Source: Acetofilamentum sp.
Lineage (GTDB): Bacteria; Bacteroidota; Bacteroidia; Bacteroidales; JAADGE01
DNA length: 14,519 nt
Direction of reading: 5' to 3'
Assembly (NCBI GenBank): GCA_020720705.1
Contig: DYOJ01000029.1
Coordinates: forward strand, 1-14,519
Made by a program: the position numbers and the translations under genes. Positions 1 through 7,593 of this stretch are shown piece after piece (position 1 is the first letter of the stretch; each line of letters begins with the position of its first letter). The notes beneath the pieces were generated by a model. It saw nothing but the letters and a program-made list of their open reading frames with translations. It was not told the origin of the DNA and searched no databases.

Positions 1-119
1 AGAAAACTCATAACACATTGAAATTATTTATGTTATAGAGATATTTCGATTTGTATTTTTTTTTGAAATTCTTTAGCTATACGGTAGAAATTCGATTGAA
101 ACTAAATAAAAAACTACGA

Positions 120-163
120 ATGACTACTAAATGACTATTTTTTGACTACAATATGACAATACT
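120..163. repeat. Four 11-bp direct repeats built on TGACTA
   Basis: Four consecutive 11-base units start at 120, 131, 142 and 153. Each begins (A/T)TGAC; the first three continue as TGACTA and the fourth as TGACAA. The TGAC core recurs at 121, 132, 143 and 154, exactly 11 bp apart, close to one helical turn, while the last four bases of each unit vary. Same-face spacing of a short core is what a cooperatively bound regulator or a bent-DNA element would show. That role is inference; a degenerate tandem duplication is the alternative. The array ends about 135 bp upstream of the ileS -7 element. Confidence 0.6.
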
Positions 164-174
164 TTCAATTGAAA
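163..174. promoter_or_regulatory. 12-bp perfect palindrome, possible operator
   Basis: TTTCAATTGAAA is a perfect inverted repeat without a spacer, abutting the 11-bp repeat array. A short dyad like this could be a site for a dimeric regulator. In AT-rich DNA such palindromes also arise by chance, so the regulatory reading is weak. Confidence 0.25.
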
Positions 175-296
175 AAACAGCTATAATCTACATGAAATCA
201 ATTATTTATACGTTCTCTTACAAGCACTATTTTATCTTTTTTTGGAAAAAATCATACAACTATTTTTTTCGATGCTTTATTTTCACAACTAAATTA

Positions 297-304
297 TATC
301 TTTG
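297..304 (+). promoter_or_regulatory. Bacteroidota-type -7 element for ileS
   Basis: TATCTTTG is an exact match to the Bacteroidota -7 consensus TAnnTTTG. No good TTG -33 element is seen 17-23 bp upstream. Transcription would begin at about 310, leaving a leader of about 20 bases before the ATG at 329. This argues against a TTG start at 302, which would lie upstream of the transcription start. Confidence 0.55.
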
Positions 305-328
305 CAAAATTTTAATTTTCAACCGTAC

Positions 329-3300
329 ATGAGTAAAAAATTTTCAGAATACAAAGGTTTGGATTTAACGCAAATCAACAAAGAAATTCTTGATTTTTGG
401 AAAGAAAATAAAATTTTCGATAAAAGTATAAGTACCCGAAAAGATAAACCTGAGTTTGTGTTTGTTGAAGGTCCGCCGTCTGCAAACGGTTTGCCCGGCA
501 TACACCATGTAATTTCACGCACCTTAAAAGATGCGTTTTGCAGATATAAAACCTTGCAGGGATTCAAAGTGGAACGCAAAGCCGGTTGGGATACACACGG
601 ATTACCGGTTGAACTCGGCACGGAAAAAAAACTCGGAATCACAAAAGAGGACATCGGTAAAACAATCAGTGTTGCCGATTATAACGACACTTGCAAGCGC
701 GAAGTGATGCAATATACAGACATCTGGGAAAAAATTACCGAGCAAATCGGATTTTGGGTGGATATGGAAAACCCTTACATCACTTACGAAAATAAATTTA
801 TTGAAACGCTGTGGTGGTTGATTAAACAATTGTATAATAAGAATTTACTATACAAGGGATATACCATTCAGCCCTATTCTCCGGCTGCCGGAACAGGACT
901 AAGCTCGCATGAATTAAATATGCCGGGTTGTTATCGAGATGTCAAAGATACAACGGCTGTTGCACAATTTAAAGTTGTCAGAAACCCGGAGTCTGAAAAT
1001 TTTTTCACTCAAACAGATTCTGAGGTATATTTTTTAGCTTGGACAACTACGCCTTGGACTTTACTCTCCAATACCGCTCTTGCCGTGGGGCAAAAAATAG
1101 AGTATCAACTCATTAGAACATTTAATCCATACACAGGCATACCCGTTTCGGTTATTATGGCTAAAGATTTGGTCTCTACAATTTTTCCGGATGAAAACAA
1201 AGATATGTTGATTTCGGATTATCAGCATGGCGATAAGAAAATCCCTTTCAAACACATGGGTATATTTAAAGGTGCAGAACTTGCCGGTATCCGTTACGAG
1301 CAGCTTTTGCCTTATGCACAACCCGAAGAAGGAGATGCTTTTAAAGTCATTACAGGCGATTTTGTTACTACCTCAGACGGTACCGGTATCGTACATATTG
1401 CTCCGAGCTTTGGAGCCGACGACGCTTTTGTCGCAAAACAAAACGGTATCGGTGCGCTTACTTTGGTTGATAAACAAGGTAAATTTACCGAAGACTGCGG
1501 CGAGTTTGCCGGACGCTATGTCAAAAATTCTTATGATAAAACTATCCCGAATGAGGAAGCCGATAAAATTCCCAGTCCGGATGTTGATATTGTCGTAAAA
1601 CTCAAAAACGAAAACAAACTTTTCAAATCTGCAAAATACGAGCACAGCTACCCGCATTGCTGGCGCACCGACAAACCGATTTTATATTATCCGCTTGATT
1701 CTTGGTTTATTCGTTCGACAACTAAACGCCAAAGAATGATTGAACTAAACAAAACCATCAATTGGAAACCCGCAAGCACGGGTGAGGGACGATTCGGAAT
1801 GTGGCTCGAAAATCTGCAAGATTGGAATCTTTCGCGGTCAAGATATTGGGGAACACCTCTGCCTATTTGGCGCACCGAGGATGCAAGCGAAGAAATTTGT
1901 ATCGGCTCAATCGAAGAACTTAAACATGAAATTGAAAAATCTGTCCAAGCCGGATTTATGAACCACAATCCGCTTAAAGATTTTGTTGTAGGTGATTTTA
2001 CGAAAGATAATTACGAAAAAATAAATTTACACCGTCCCTTAGTTGATGACATATACCTCGTATCGAAGACCGGAAAAAAAATGATACGAGAAACCGACCT
2101 CATTGATGTCTGGTTTGATTCCGGAGCTGTTCCTTATGCGCAATGGCATTATCCGTTTGAAAATAAAGAGTTATTTGAACGAAAATTTCCTGCCGATTTT
2201 ATCGCCGAAGGTATTGACCAAACTCGAGGCTGGTTTTTTACCCTGCATGCCATAGCTGCAATGATTTCAGATTCAGTTTCATTCAAAAATGTGATTTCAA
2301 CCGGCTTGTTGTTAGATAAAAACGGCGTAAAAATGTCCAAACGGCTCGGTAATGTGATTGATCCTTTTGATGCCGTTCGAGAAAAAGGTGCCGATGCTAT
2401 ACGTTGGTATATGCTTACCAATGCTAAACCGTGGGACAACCTTAAATTTGATATGGACGGTGTGGACGAAATTAAACGTAAATATTTCGGCACCCTATAT
2501 AACACTTACTCTTTCTTTGCTTTGTATGCAAATTTGGATAAGTTTAATTACGCCGAAGCCGAAATTCCGGTATCCGAACGCCCTGAAATTGACCGTTGGA
2601 TATTATCCCTGCTTAATTCTTTGGTGAAAAATGTCCAAACAAATATGAACGAATACGAATCCACAATTGCCGGACGTTTGATTCAAGAATTTGTGGTGGA
2701 CAATTTGAGTAATTGGTACGTTCGCCTGAATCGTAAACGCTTTTGGGGGCAGGATTATGATAAGGATAAAATAGCGGCATATCAAACCTTATACACTTGT
2801 TTGGAAACCGTTGCCATACTATCATCGCCGTTTATGCCTTTCTATTCCGATAAACTGTTCAAAGATTTGAATACCGTTTCCGGAAAACAAAAAGCAGAAT
2901 CCGTACATCTTGCTGATTTTCCAAAATACGACGAAACATTGATTGATAAAGTATTAGAAGAGCGCATGGCACTTGCACAAGATGTATCCTCAATGGTGTT
3001 AAGCCTGCGCCGAAACGCAAAACTGAAAGTGAGACAACCGTTGCAAAAAATTATGTTGCCGATTCTGGATGACAATTTTAAATCAAAAATTGAAGCCGTT
3101 AAAAATATTATTCTTACCGAAATAAACGTTAAAGAAATTGAATTTTTAACCGATGCCTCAGGTATTTTGTCTAAAAAAATTAAGGCTAATTTTGCCGTAG
3201 CAGGTCGAAAATTCGGAAAACAAATGAAAGCAGTCGGGCTTGCTTTGTCAAATTTAGACCAAAAAACAATTACAACTCTTGAGAAAAACGGAGTAGTAGA

Positions 3301-3703
3301 TTTGATGATTGAAAATGAAACTGTATCCGTACAACTCGAAGATGTAATAATTACGGCAGATGAAGTTCCGGGTTTACCGGCTGCAAACAAGGGCGAATTG
3401 ACCGTTGCACTCGACATCACCCTCACCGAAAGCCTTAGGGAAGAAGGCGTTGCACGCGAAATCGTCAATAAAATCCAAAACCTCAGAAAAGACACCGGAC
3501 TGGAAGTTACCGATAAAATTTCAATAGTATTATCTGCTCCAGATTTTGTAAATCAATCAGTAACAAAATATGCCGATTATATCAAATCGCAAGTTTTAGC
3601 AACCGACATAAAACTCGGAGCATTGACCTCAACCGGAAATAACGTTAAAACGATTGAAGTTGATGAAGAAACAGAAGCCTTAGTCATAATCACTAAAATA
3701 TAG
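329..3703 (+). CDS. ileS: Isoleucyl-tRNA synthetase, IleRS2 type with GIHH motif
   Basis: This class Ia cytoplasmic enzyme activates isoleucine with ATP and charges tRNA-Ile. I chose ATG 329 (1124 residues) because the frame continues upstream only to a TTG at 302 that overlaps the promoter, and the protein start MSKKFSEYKGLDL is typical of Bacteroidota IleS. The class I HIGH signature reads GIHH at residues 57-60. The CP1 editing domain shows WTTTPWT (238-244) and HIAPSFGADD (356-365). The second class I signature is KMSKR (668-672). An anticodon-binding domain follows, then a long C-terminal extension instead of the zinc-binding tail of bacterial IleRS1, which places it in the eukaryote-like IleRS2 group. 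IleRS2 enzymes are usually insensitive to mupirocin, and the swapped motif bears on that (see findings). The next gene starts 4 bp after the stop, so the two are probably co-transcribed. Confidence 0.97.
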   Translation: MSKKFSEYKGLDLTQINKEILDFWKENKIFDKSISTRKDKPEFVFVEGPPSANGLPGIHHVISRTLKDAFCRYKTLQGFKVERKAGWDTHGLPVELGTEKKLGITKEDIGKTISVADYNDTCKREVMQYTDIWEKITEQIGFWVDMENPYITYENKFIETLWWLIKQLYNKNLLYKGYTIQPYSPAAGTGLSSHELNMPGCYRDVKDTTAVAQFKVVRNPESENFFTQTDSEVYFLAWTTTPWTLLSNTALAVGQKIEYQLIRTFNPYTGIPVSVIMAKDLVSTIFPDENKDMLISDYQHGDKKIPFKHMGIFKGAELAGIRYEQLLPYAQPEEGDAFKVITGDFVTTSDGTGIVHIAPSFGADDAFVAKQNGIGALTLVDKQGKFTEDCGEFAGRYVKNSYDKTIPNEEADKIPSPDVDIVVKLKNENKLFKSAKYEHSYPHCWRTDKPILYYPLDSWFIRSTTKRQRMIELNKTINWKPASTGEGRFGMWLENLQDWNLSRSRYWGTPLPIWRTEDASEEICIGSIEELKHEIEKSVQAGFMNHNPLKDFVVGDFTKDNYEKINLHRPLVDDIYLVSKTGKKMIRETDLIDVWFDSGAVPYAQWHYPFENKELFERKFPADFIAEGIDQTRGWFFTLHAIAAMISDSVSFKNVISTGLLLDKNGVKMSKRLGNVIDPFDAVREKGADAIRWYMLTNAKPWDNLKFDMDGVDEIKRKYFGTLYNTYSFFALYANLDKFNYAEAEIPVSERPEIDRWILSLLNSLVKNVQTNMNEYESTIAGRLIQEFVVDNLSNWYVRLNRKRFWGQDYDKDKIAAYQTLYTCLETVAILSSPFMPFYSDKLFKDLNTVSGKQKAESVHLADFPKYDETLIDKVLEERMALAQDVSSMVLSLRRNAKLKVRQPLQKIMLPILDDNFKSKIEAVKNIILTEINVKEIEFLTDASGILSKKIKANFAVAGRKFGKQMKAVGLALSNLDQKTITTLEKNGVVDLMIENETVSVQLEDVIITADEVPGLPAANKGELTVALDITLTESLREEGVAREIVNKIQNLRKDTGLEVTDKISIVLSAPDFVNQSVTKYADYIKSQVLATDIKLGALTSTGNNVKTIEVDEETEALVIITKI
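497..508 (+). other. Codons of the altered class I signature, GIHH in place of HIGH
   Basis: Residues 57-60 of IleS are Gly-Ile-His-His within SANGLPGIHHV. Relative to HIGH, the first and third residues are exchanged. The codons are ggc ata cac cat, in an intact frame, so this is not a sequencing frameshift. Confidence 0.9.
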
Positions 3704-3707
3704 ATTT

Positions 3708-4085
3708 ATGCCAGACAAAGTGAGATATTCCGATCAGGAATTAGCTGAATTCAAAGAAATTATCCTTAAAAAATTGGACAGAGCAAGACAAGATTACGAA
3801 TTGCTCCGCAATACGCTTACACACGAAAACTCAAACGATATAGAAGACACCTCGCCGACATTCAAAGTGTTGGAGGAGGGTGCTAATACCTTATCGCGTG
3901 AACAAACCGGGCGTTTAGCTGAGCGGCAGGCACAGTTTATTAAACATCTGGAAGCAGCAATTGTAAGAGTCGAAAACAAAACATACGGAATTTGCAGAGA
4001 AACGGGAAAACTAATCTCAAAGCAACGCCTGCTTGCCGTTCCGCATGCCACACTTTCGATAGAAGCCAAGTTAAACCAAAAGTAA
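3708..4085 (+). CDS. TraR/DksA-family regulator lacking most zinc ligands
   Basis: The 125-residue protein belongs to the DksA/TraR family, whose members bind RNA polymerase through the secondary channel and, with ppGpp in E. coli, adjust transcription of stable RNA and amino acid genes. A helical coiled-coil hairpin covers about residues 10-90, with acidic residues D44 and D47 in the likely tip (sequence DIEDTS), resembling the DxxDxA tip of DksA. The C-terminal finger is recognisable (YGICRETGKLISKQRLLAVP), but only C96 survives; the other three zinc positions are T99, S117 and A120. Bacteroidota homologues often have a reduced finger, so the loss is probably old and not a defect. The start is 4 bp after ileS, suggesting co-transcription, and an intrinsic terminator follows directly. 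Whether it responds to ppGpp cannot be read from sequence. Confidence 0.85.
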   Translation: MPDKVRYSDQELAEFKEIILKKLDRARQDYELLRNTLTHENSNDIEDTSPTFKVLEEGANTLSREQTGRLAERQAQFIKHLEAAIVRVENKTYGICRETGKLISKQRLLAVPHATLSIEAKLNQK

Positions 4086-4094
4086 TAATTTTCA

Positions 4095-4139
4095 GACAAA
4101 GCCTTGTCGGTATCCAAAAATACCGACAGGCTTTTTGTC
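4095..4139 (+). terminator. Intrinsic terminator after the ileS-dksA-like pair
   Basis: The left arm AAAGCCTTGTCGGTAT (4098-4113) pairs with ATACCGACAGGCTTT (4120-4134) around a 6-base loop, with one bulged T. The T run 4132-4136 follows and GAC/GTC pairs (4095-4097 with 4137-4139) extend the base. The A-rich left flank means it could also act on the opposite strand. It lies only about 27 bp before lspA, so lspA needs read-through or a promoter in the remaining gap; I see no good match to TTG-N20-TAnnTTTG there. Confidence 0.85.
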
Positions 4140-4165
4140 CGATATAGTCGAGTAATCTTTTAAAC

Positions 4166-4783
4166 ATGACACGTTTCCAAAAATCTATACTCATAGCATT
4201 AGTCTTGATTGTCATAGACCAAATCATCAAATTTCATATAAAATTGAACATGATTGAAGGGCAAACCTTCAGTTTTCTCGGTATGGATTGGTTTCAAATC
4301 CGATTTGTTGAAAACGAAGGCATGGCTTTCGGCTGGACTCTCGGCGGAGGCGATGTCGGAAAATTAGCACTAAGTGTTTTTAGGTCAGTAGCAATAGTCG
4401 GAATAATTTGGTATATCAGACAATTGATAAAACGTCAAGCAGCTAAAATGGCAACAATTTCGGTCTCTGTAATACTTGCCGGAGCACTCGGAAATTTACT
4501 TGACAGTATGTTCTATGGCATGATATTTTCTGACAGCGTGGGAAAAGTTGCCGAATTTATGCCCGAAAACGGCGGATATGCCGGATTTATGTACGGAAAT
4601 GTGGTTGATATGGTTTCGTGGAATTTTTTTCCGCCAATCTTCAATTTTGCCGATGCCTGCATATCGGTTGGGGTGGTTGCAGTCATTTTATTTCGGAAAA
4701 AATTTGTTTTTGAGGATAACGCAGTCTCCGAAAAAGTTGAACAAGAAGAACAGAAGCAAGAAAATTCGGTACAAAACTTGTAA
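4166..4783 (+). CDS. lspA: Lipoprotein signal peptidase (signal peptidase II)
   Basis: LspA is an inner-membrane aspartyl protease that cuts the signal peptide of prolipoproteins just before the lipid-modified cysteine. The 205-residue protein has about four membrane segments (near residues 6-22, 68-86, 97-115 and 158-178). Family motifs are visible: DQIIK (18-22), VENEGMAFG (48-56), GALGNLLDS (106-114) and FNFAD (159-163). The two catalytic aspartates are D113 and D163. The usual arginine after the first catalytic Asp is Ser here, as often seen in Bacteroidota. The C-terminal tail (about 180-205) is Glu/Gln/Lys-rich and presumably cytoplasmic; it is longer than in E. coli LspA. The gene sits behind ileS and the DksA-like gene, a neighbourhood familiar in this phylum. 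The glutaminyl cyclase lipoprotein at the right of the window is a plausible substrate. Confidence 0.95.
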   Translation: MTRFQKSILIALVLIVIDQIIKFHIKLNMIEGQTFSFLGMDWFQIRFVENEGMAFGWTLGGGDVGKLALSVFRSVAIVGIIWYIRQLIKRQAAKMATISVSVILAGALGNLLDSMFYGMIFSDSVGKVAEFMPENGGYAGFMYGNVVDMVSWNFFPPIFNFADACISVGVVAVILFRKKFVFEDNAVSEKVEQEEQKQENSVQNL

Positions 4784-4787
4784 ACAC

Positions 4788-4818
4788 TTGATTATTCAAA
4801 AAAAATACATTATTATTG
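4788..4818 (+). promoter_or_regulatory. Possible promoter for the hemerythrin receptor operon
   Basis: TTG at 4788-4790, a 20-bp spacer, and TATTATTG at 4811-4818 fit the Bacteroidota pattern TTG-N17-23-TAnnTTTG with one mismatch in the -7 element. Transcription would start near 4825, about 50 bases before the ATG at 4874. AT-rich sequence makes chance matches common. Confidence 0.35.
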
Positions 4819-4873
4819 ACAAAAATTGTAATTTAGAGGCGGGATTTTTATTGCACGCATAAACCGAGTAGGT

Positions 4874-7585
4874 ATGAGAACATTACTGCGAAATTTAAGT
4901 ATAAGAGGAAAACTTTTTTTCGGTTTCGGAATTATTGTTGCAATAATGCTTTCTTCGGGCGTGCGCGAATTGATGCTACTTAATAATTTGAACTCAAACA
5001 GATTATATTCATCTAAAGCAAAGCTAGTTACTGAATCAATCCAGCAAAAACGATTTATCTTAAAAGTTGAAATCGGAACAGTAAATCGCATTGTTGCCGC
5101 TGAAACAGATGATGTCTTGAAAGCTGCAATCTCGGAGCATTATCAAAACATTCTTGAAATTGAAAATATAAGTACTCAAATTATATCTGATATTGATTAT
5201 TTGCGTAAAGACACTTTTTCTGATTCTTATAAAACAATTCAAGACAGTACTCGAATAATATCTACCGAAATTCGTGGCAGTTTTAGCAGTGCGGTGGAAG
5301 ATATTATTAAAGAAAAAGACATTCAAATCCACATTGATGCTTACTATGACGAGGATGCGAAAATAAATCCTGTTGATAGTACCGTAGTTATAGAATCGCC
5401 ACAAGAAATTAAAGCTAAAAAAATAAGCGATTCTAAAAAAATAGTTGAACAACGTCTTGATTTTGTGTTAAAATCAGGAAAGGGGCTGGTTGCAACGCTT
5501 GCAAATATTGAAAATATCAGTTACCAAGCTGCCGTAGATTCGGAACGAAAAATGGATACAATTTACGAAAGCAAAGTCAATGAAACTTTCTTGTTTATTT
5601 TGGCTATCATTGTAGTATCTATATTGATTTCGATAGGCATAGCGCGAATAATCGCTTTGCCGATTCAAGAAGTTCACGACCATATCAATATTTTGACACA
5701 GGGTAGCTTGCCGGAACGTTTATCCGTGAGTTCAAAAGATGAAATCGGGGACATCGGCGAATCATTGAACAAATTGGTTGAAAACTTAAAACGAACCGCA
5801 CAATTTTCAATGGAAATAGGGAAAGGTGATTTTGTAACCAATTATCGCCCTATCAGCAAAAATGACGTCTTAGGTAATTCATTGTTGTCTATGCGCGACA
5901 GCCTAAGCCTTGCAAAAGCCGAAGAAGAAAAAAGACAAACAGAAGATAAACAGCGCGGAAGAGCCAGCGAAGGTTTGGCGCTGTTCGCAAATATCCTTAG
6001 AAAACATCCGGATAATCTTGAAAAATTCGCAGACGAAATTGTGTCTAATCTTGTCAAATTCATGGACACAAACCAAGGTGCATTATTTATTTTGAAAGAT
6101 GACGGCGATGCCGAACCATACCTTGATTTGATTGGCGCTTATGCCTATAACAGAAAAAAATATATCTCAAAAACCATTAAACTCGGCGAAGGTCTTGTCG
6201 GTGCTGTTGCCTCCGAGAAATATACCGTTTACATGACCGATGTCCCGAATGAATATATTGAGATAGAGTCCGGCATGGGCAGTGCAAACCCGACAAGTAT
6301 TCTGATTGTTCCGCTAAAAATAGAAGAAAAGGTGCTGGGCGTTATCGAATTGGCTTCTTTTGATAAGTTTGAACCTTATGAAATAACCTTAGTCGAACGA
6401 ATAGCGGAAAGCATCGCATCTACTCTTGAAACTGCACGCATTAACGCACGAACAGCGCAACTTTTAGACCTGTCCGAACGTGCCACTGCCATGATGCGTG
6501 AAAAAGAAGAGGAGATGATGCAAAATATTGATACTTTACAACGAACTCAAAATGAATCACATAAACGCGAACAGCATTTGCGAAGTGCGCTTGCCGAACT
6601 TGAAGATACACAACGAAGACTGAAATCAAAGGATTCCGAACAAGCTGAGGCGATAAGTAAACTTAAAAAAGAAACCGAGGATTACATAATCGGACTAAAA
6701 GACAGAGATACCTTACATAAAACCCTCGTAAATACATCAATCAACGGCATTGTTTTAGTAAACCAACGATACGAGATAGAATTGTTCAACCAATCTGCCG
6801 AACGCCATTTCGGATATGCTGCCGATGAGGTTATTGGAAAACCGATAACAATTCTGTTCAACAATAATTTGTCGAAAGACCAAATTCCTCGATACTTCTT
6901 ATCGGAAATTTTAACTACAGGCAAAGAATCCAATATTATTGCAAAAGACAATTCGCTTGTGCCTGTCTTTTATTCCGCAAAAGACTTTACACACGAAGGT
7001 GTTACAAAACATGCCCTCTTCTTAAAAAATATCAGTTGGGAGAAAGAGTTGGAACGACAACGCACCGAGTTGATGGAAAAGATTATGGCTAACGAATTTG
7101 AGAATGAAGTTCGTATTGAAAAACTCGAAGAATTGTTATCAGACAATAATATTCCGATTCCGGAGGAAGAGTTTGCAAAAGAATTGATTAAATGGACAGA
7201 TAAATTGTCTATCGGTGTGTCTGCAATAGACCAACAACACAGACGTTGGTTGCATTTTATCAACAAACTATACATCGCGTTCAAAGCCGGAAAAGCCGGA
7301 GAAGAAATATATCCGATGTTCAAAGAGCTTGCTGATTATACGGATTATCATTTCGAGTTTGAAGAAAAATATATGAAAGACTTTAATTTCAGTAATTTTG
7401 ATGCACACAAGAAAAAACACCAAATCTTTTTAGATACCATCAACAAATATCGAACTGAATACGAAAACGGCGATTTTGATACGGCATACAAAGTTATGAA
7501 TTTCCTGCGTAAATGGGTCAGGCTTCATATTACCGAAGACGACAAAACCTATTCTGCATTGTTCCGAAAAAATGGATTATCTTAA
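4874..7585 (+). CDS. Membrane HAMP-GAF-PAS receptor with C-terminal hemerythrin domain
   Basis: The 903-residue protein has membrane segments at about 14-28 and 238-260 that bracket an extracytoplasmic, largely helical domain of about 205 residues. A HAMP linker (about 260-315; KDEIGDIGESLNKLVENL) is followed by a GAF domain (about 366-522), a charged coiled coil (about 522-610) and a PAS domain (about 612-722; sequence SINGIVLVNQRYEIELFNQS). A short linker leads to a bacteriohemerythrin domain (about 773-900). All seven expected diiron ligands are present: H789, H826, E830, H845, H849, H885 and D890. Hemerythrin domains bind O2 or NO reversibly, so oxygen or NO sensing is likely. There is no histidine kinase, GGDEF/EAL, cyclase or methyl-accepting signalling domain, so the output is unknown. 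The gene leads a tight run with a PLD-like gene 8 bp downstream and a reductase gene 5 bp after that. Confidence 0.88.
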   Translation: MRTLLRNLSIRGKLFFGFGIIVAIMLSSGVRELMLLNNLNSNRLYSSKAKLVTESIQQKRFILKVEIGTVNRIVAAETDDVLKAAISEHYQNILEIENISTQIISDIDYLRKDTFSDSYKTIQDSTRIISTEIRGSFSSAVEDIIKEKDIQIHIDAYYDEDAKINPVDSTVVIESPQEIKAKKISDSKKIVEQRLDFVLKSGKGLVATLANIENISYQAAVDSERKMDTIYESKVNETFLFILAIIVVSILISIGIARIIALPIQEVHDHINILTQGSLPERLSVSSKDEIGDIGESLNKLVENLKRTAQFSMEIGKGDFVTNYRPISKNDVLGNSLLSMRDSLSLAKAEEEKRQTEDKQRGRASEGLALFANILRKHPDNLEKFADEIVSNLVKFMDTNQGALFILKDDGDAEPYLDLIGAYAYNRKKYISKTIKLGEGLVGAVASEKYTVYMTDVPNEYIEIESGMGSANPTSILIVPLKIEEKVLGVIELASFDKFEPYEITLVERIAESIASTLETARINARTAQLLDLSERATAMMREKEEEMMQNIDTLQRTQNESHKREQHLRSALAELEDTQRRLKSKDSEQAEAISKLKKETEDYIIGLKDRDTLHKTLVNTSINGIVLVNQRYEIELFNQSAERHFGYAADEVIGKPITILFNNNLSKDQIPRYFLSEILTTGKESNIIAKDNSLVPVFYSAKDFTHEGVTKHALFLKNISWEKELERQRTELMEKIMANEFENEVRIEKLEELLSDNNIPIPEEEFAKELIKWTDKLSIGVSAIDQQHRRWLHFINKLYIAFKAGKAGEEIYPMFKELADYTDYHFEFEEKYMKDFNFSNFDAHKKKHQIFLDTINKYRTEYENGDFDTAYKVMNFLRKWVRLHITEDDKTYSALFRKNGLS

Positions 7586-7593
7586 TTAATATT

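Larger units (their letters stand above)
1..296. other. AT-rich leader upstream of ileS with no convincing gene
   Basis: No coding sequence is convincing here. The stretch is very AT-rich with several T and A runs. It contains four direct repeats spaced by 11 bp (120-163), a 12-bp perfect palindrome directly after them (163-174), and the ileS promoter at its right edge. A 46-codon reading frame starts at ATG 192 and ends at 332, overlapping the ileS start. Its product is only a Phe/Tyr/Lys/Ile-rich string and the ileS promoter lies inside it, so I do not call it a gene. The left end may hold the 3' flank of a gene outside the window, but nothing shows this. Confidence 0.6.

Noticed and set aside
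302..328. TTG-initiated N-terminal extension of IleS (nine extra residues)
   Set aside because: The TTG overlaps the -7 element TATCTTTG and would precede the predicted transcription start; the ATG at 329 gives the usual protein start.
192..332. 46-residue reading frame overlapping the ileS start by ATGA, suggesting a leader peptide
   Set aside because: The product is low-complexity Phe/Tyr/Lys/Ile, as random AT-rich DNA gives, and the ileS promoter lies inside it, so the ileS transcript would not contain its start.
2842..3495. 217-residue open frame on the minus strand within ileS
   Set aside because: It is antisense to strongly conserved IleS codons, is rich in Ser/Phe/Leu as antisense frames usually are, and matches no family that I recognise.
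7513..7593. Longer N-terminus for the PLD-like protein, overlapping the receptor gene
   Set aside because: The extra 27 residues are shadow translation of hemerythrin codons; the PLD fold starts at KVYFSPEN right after ATG 7594.
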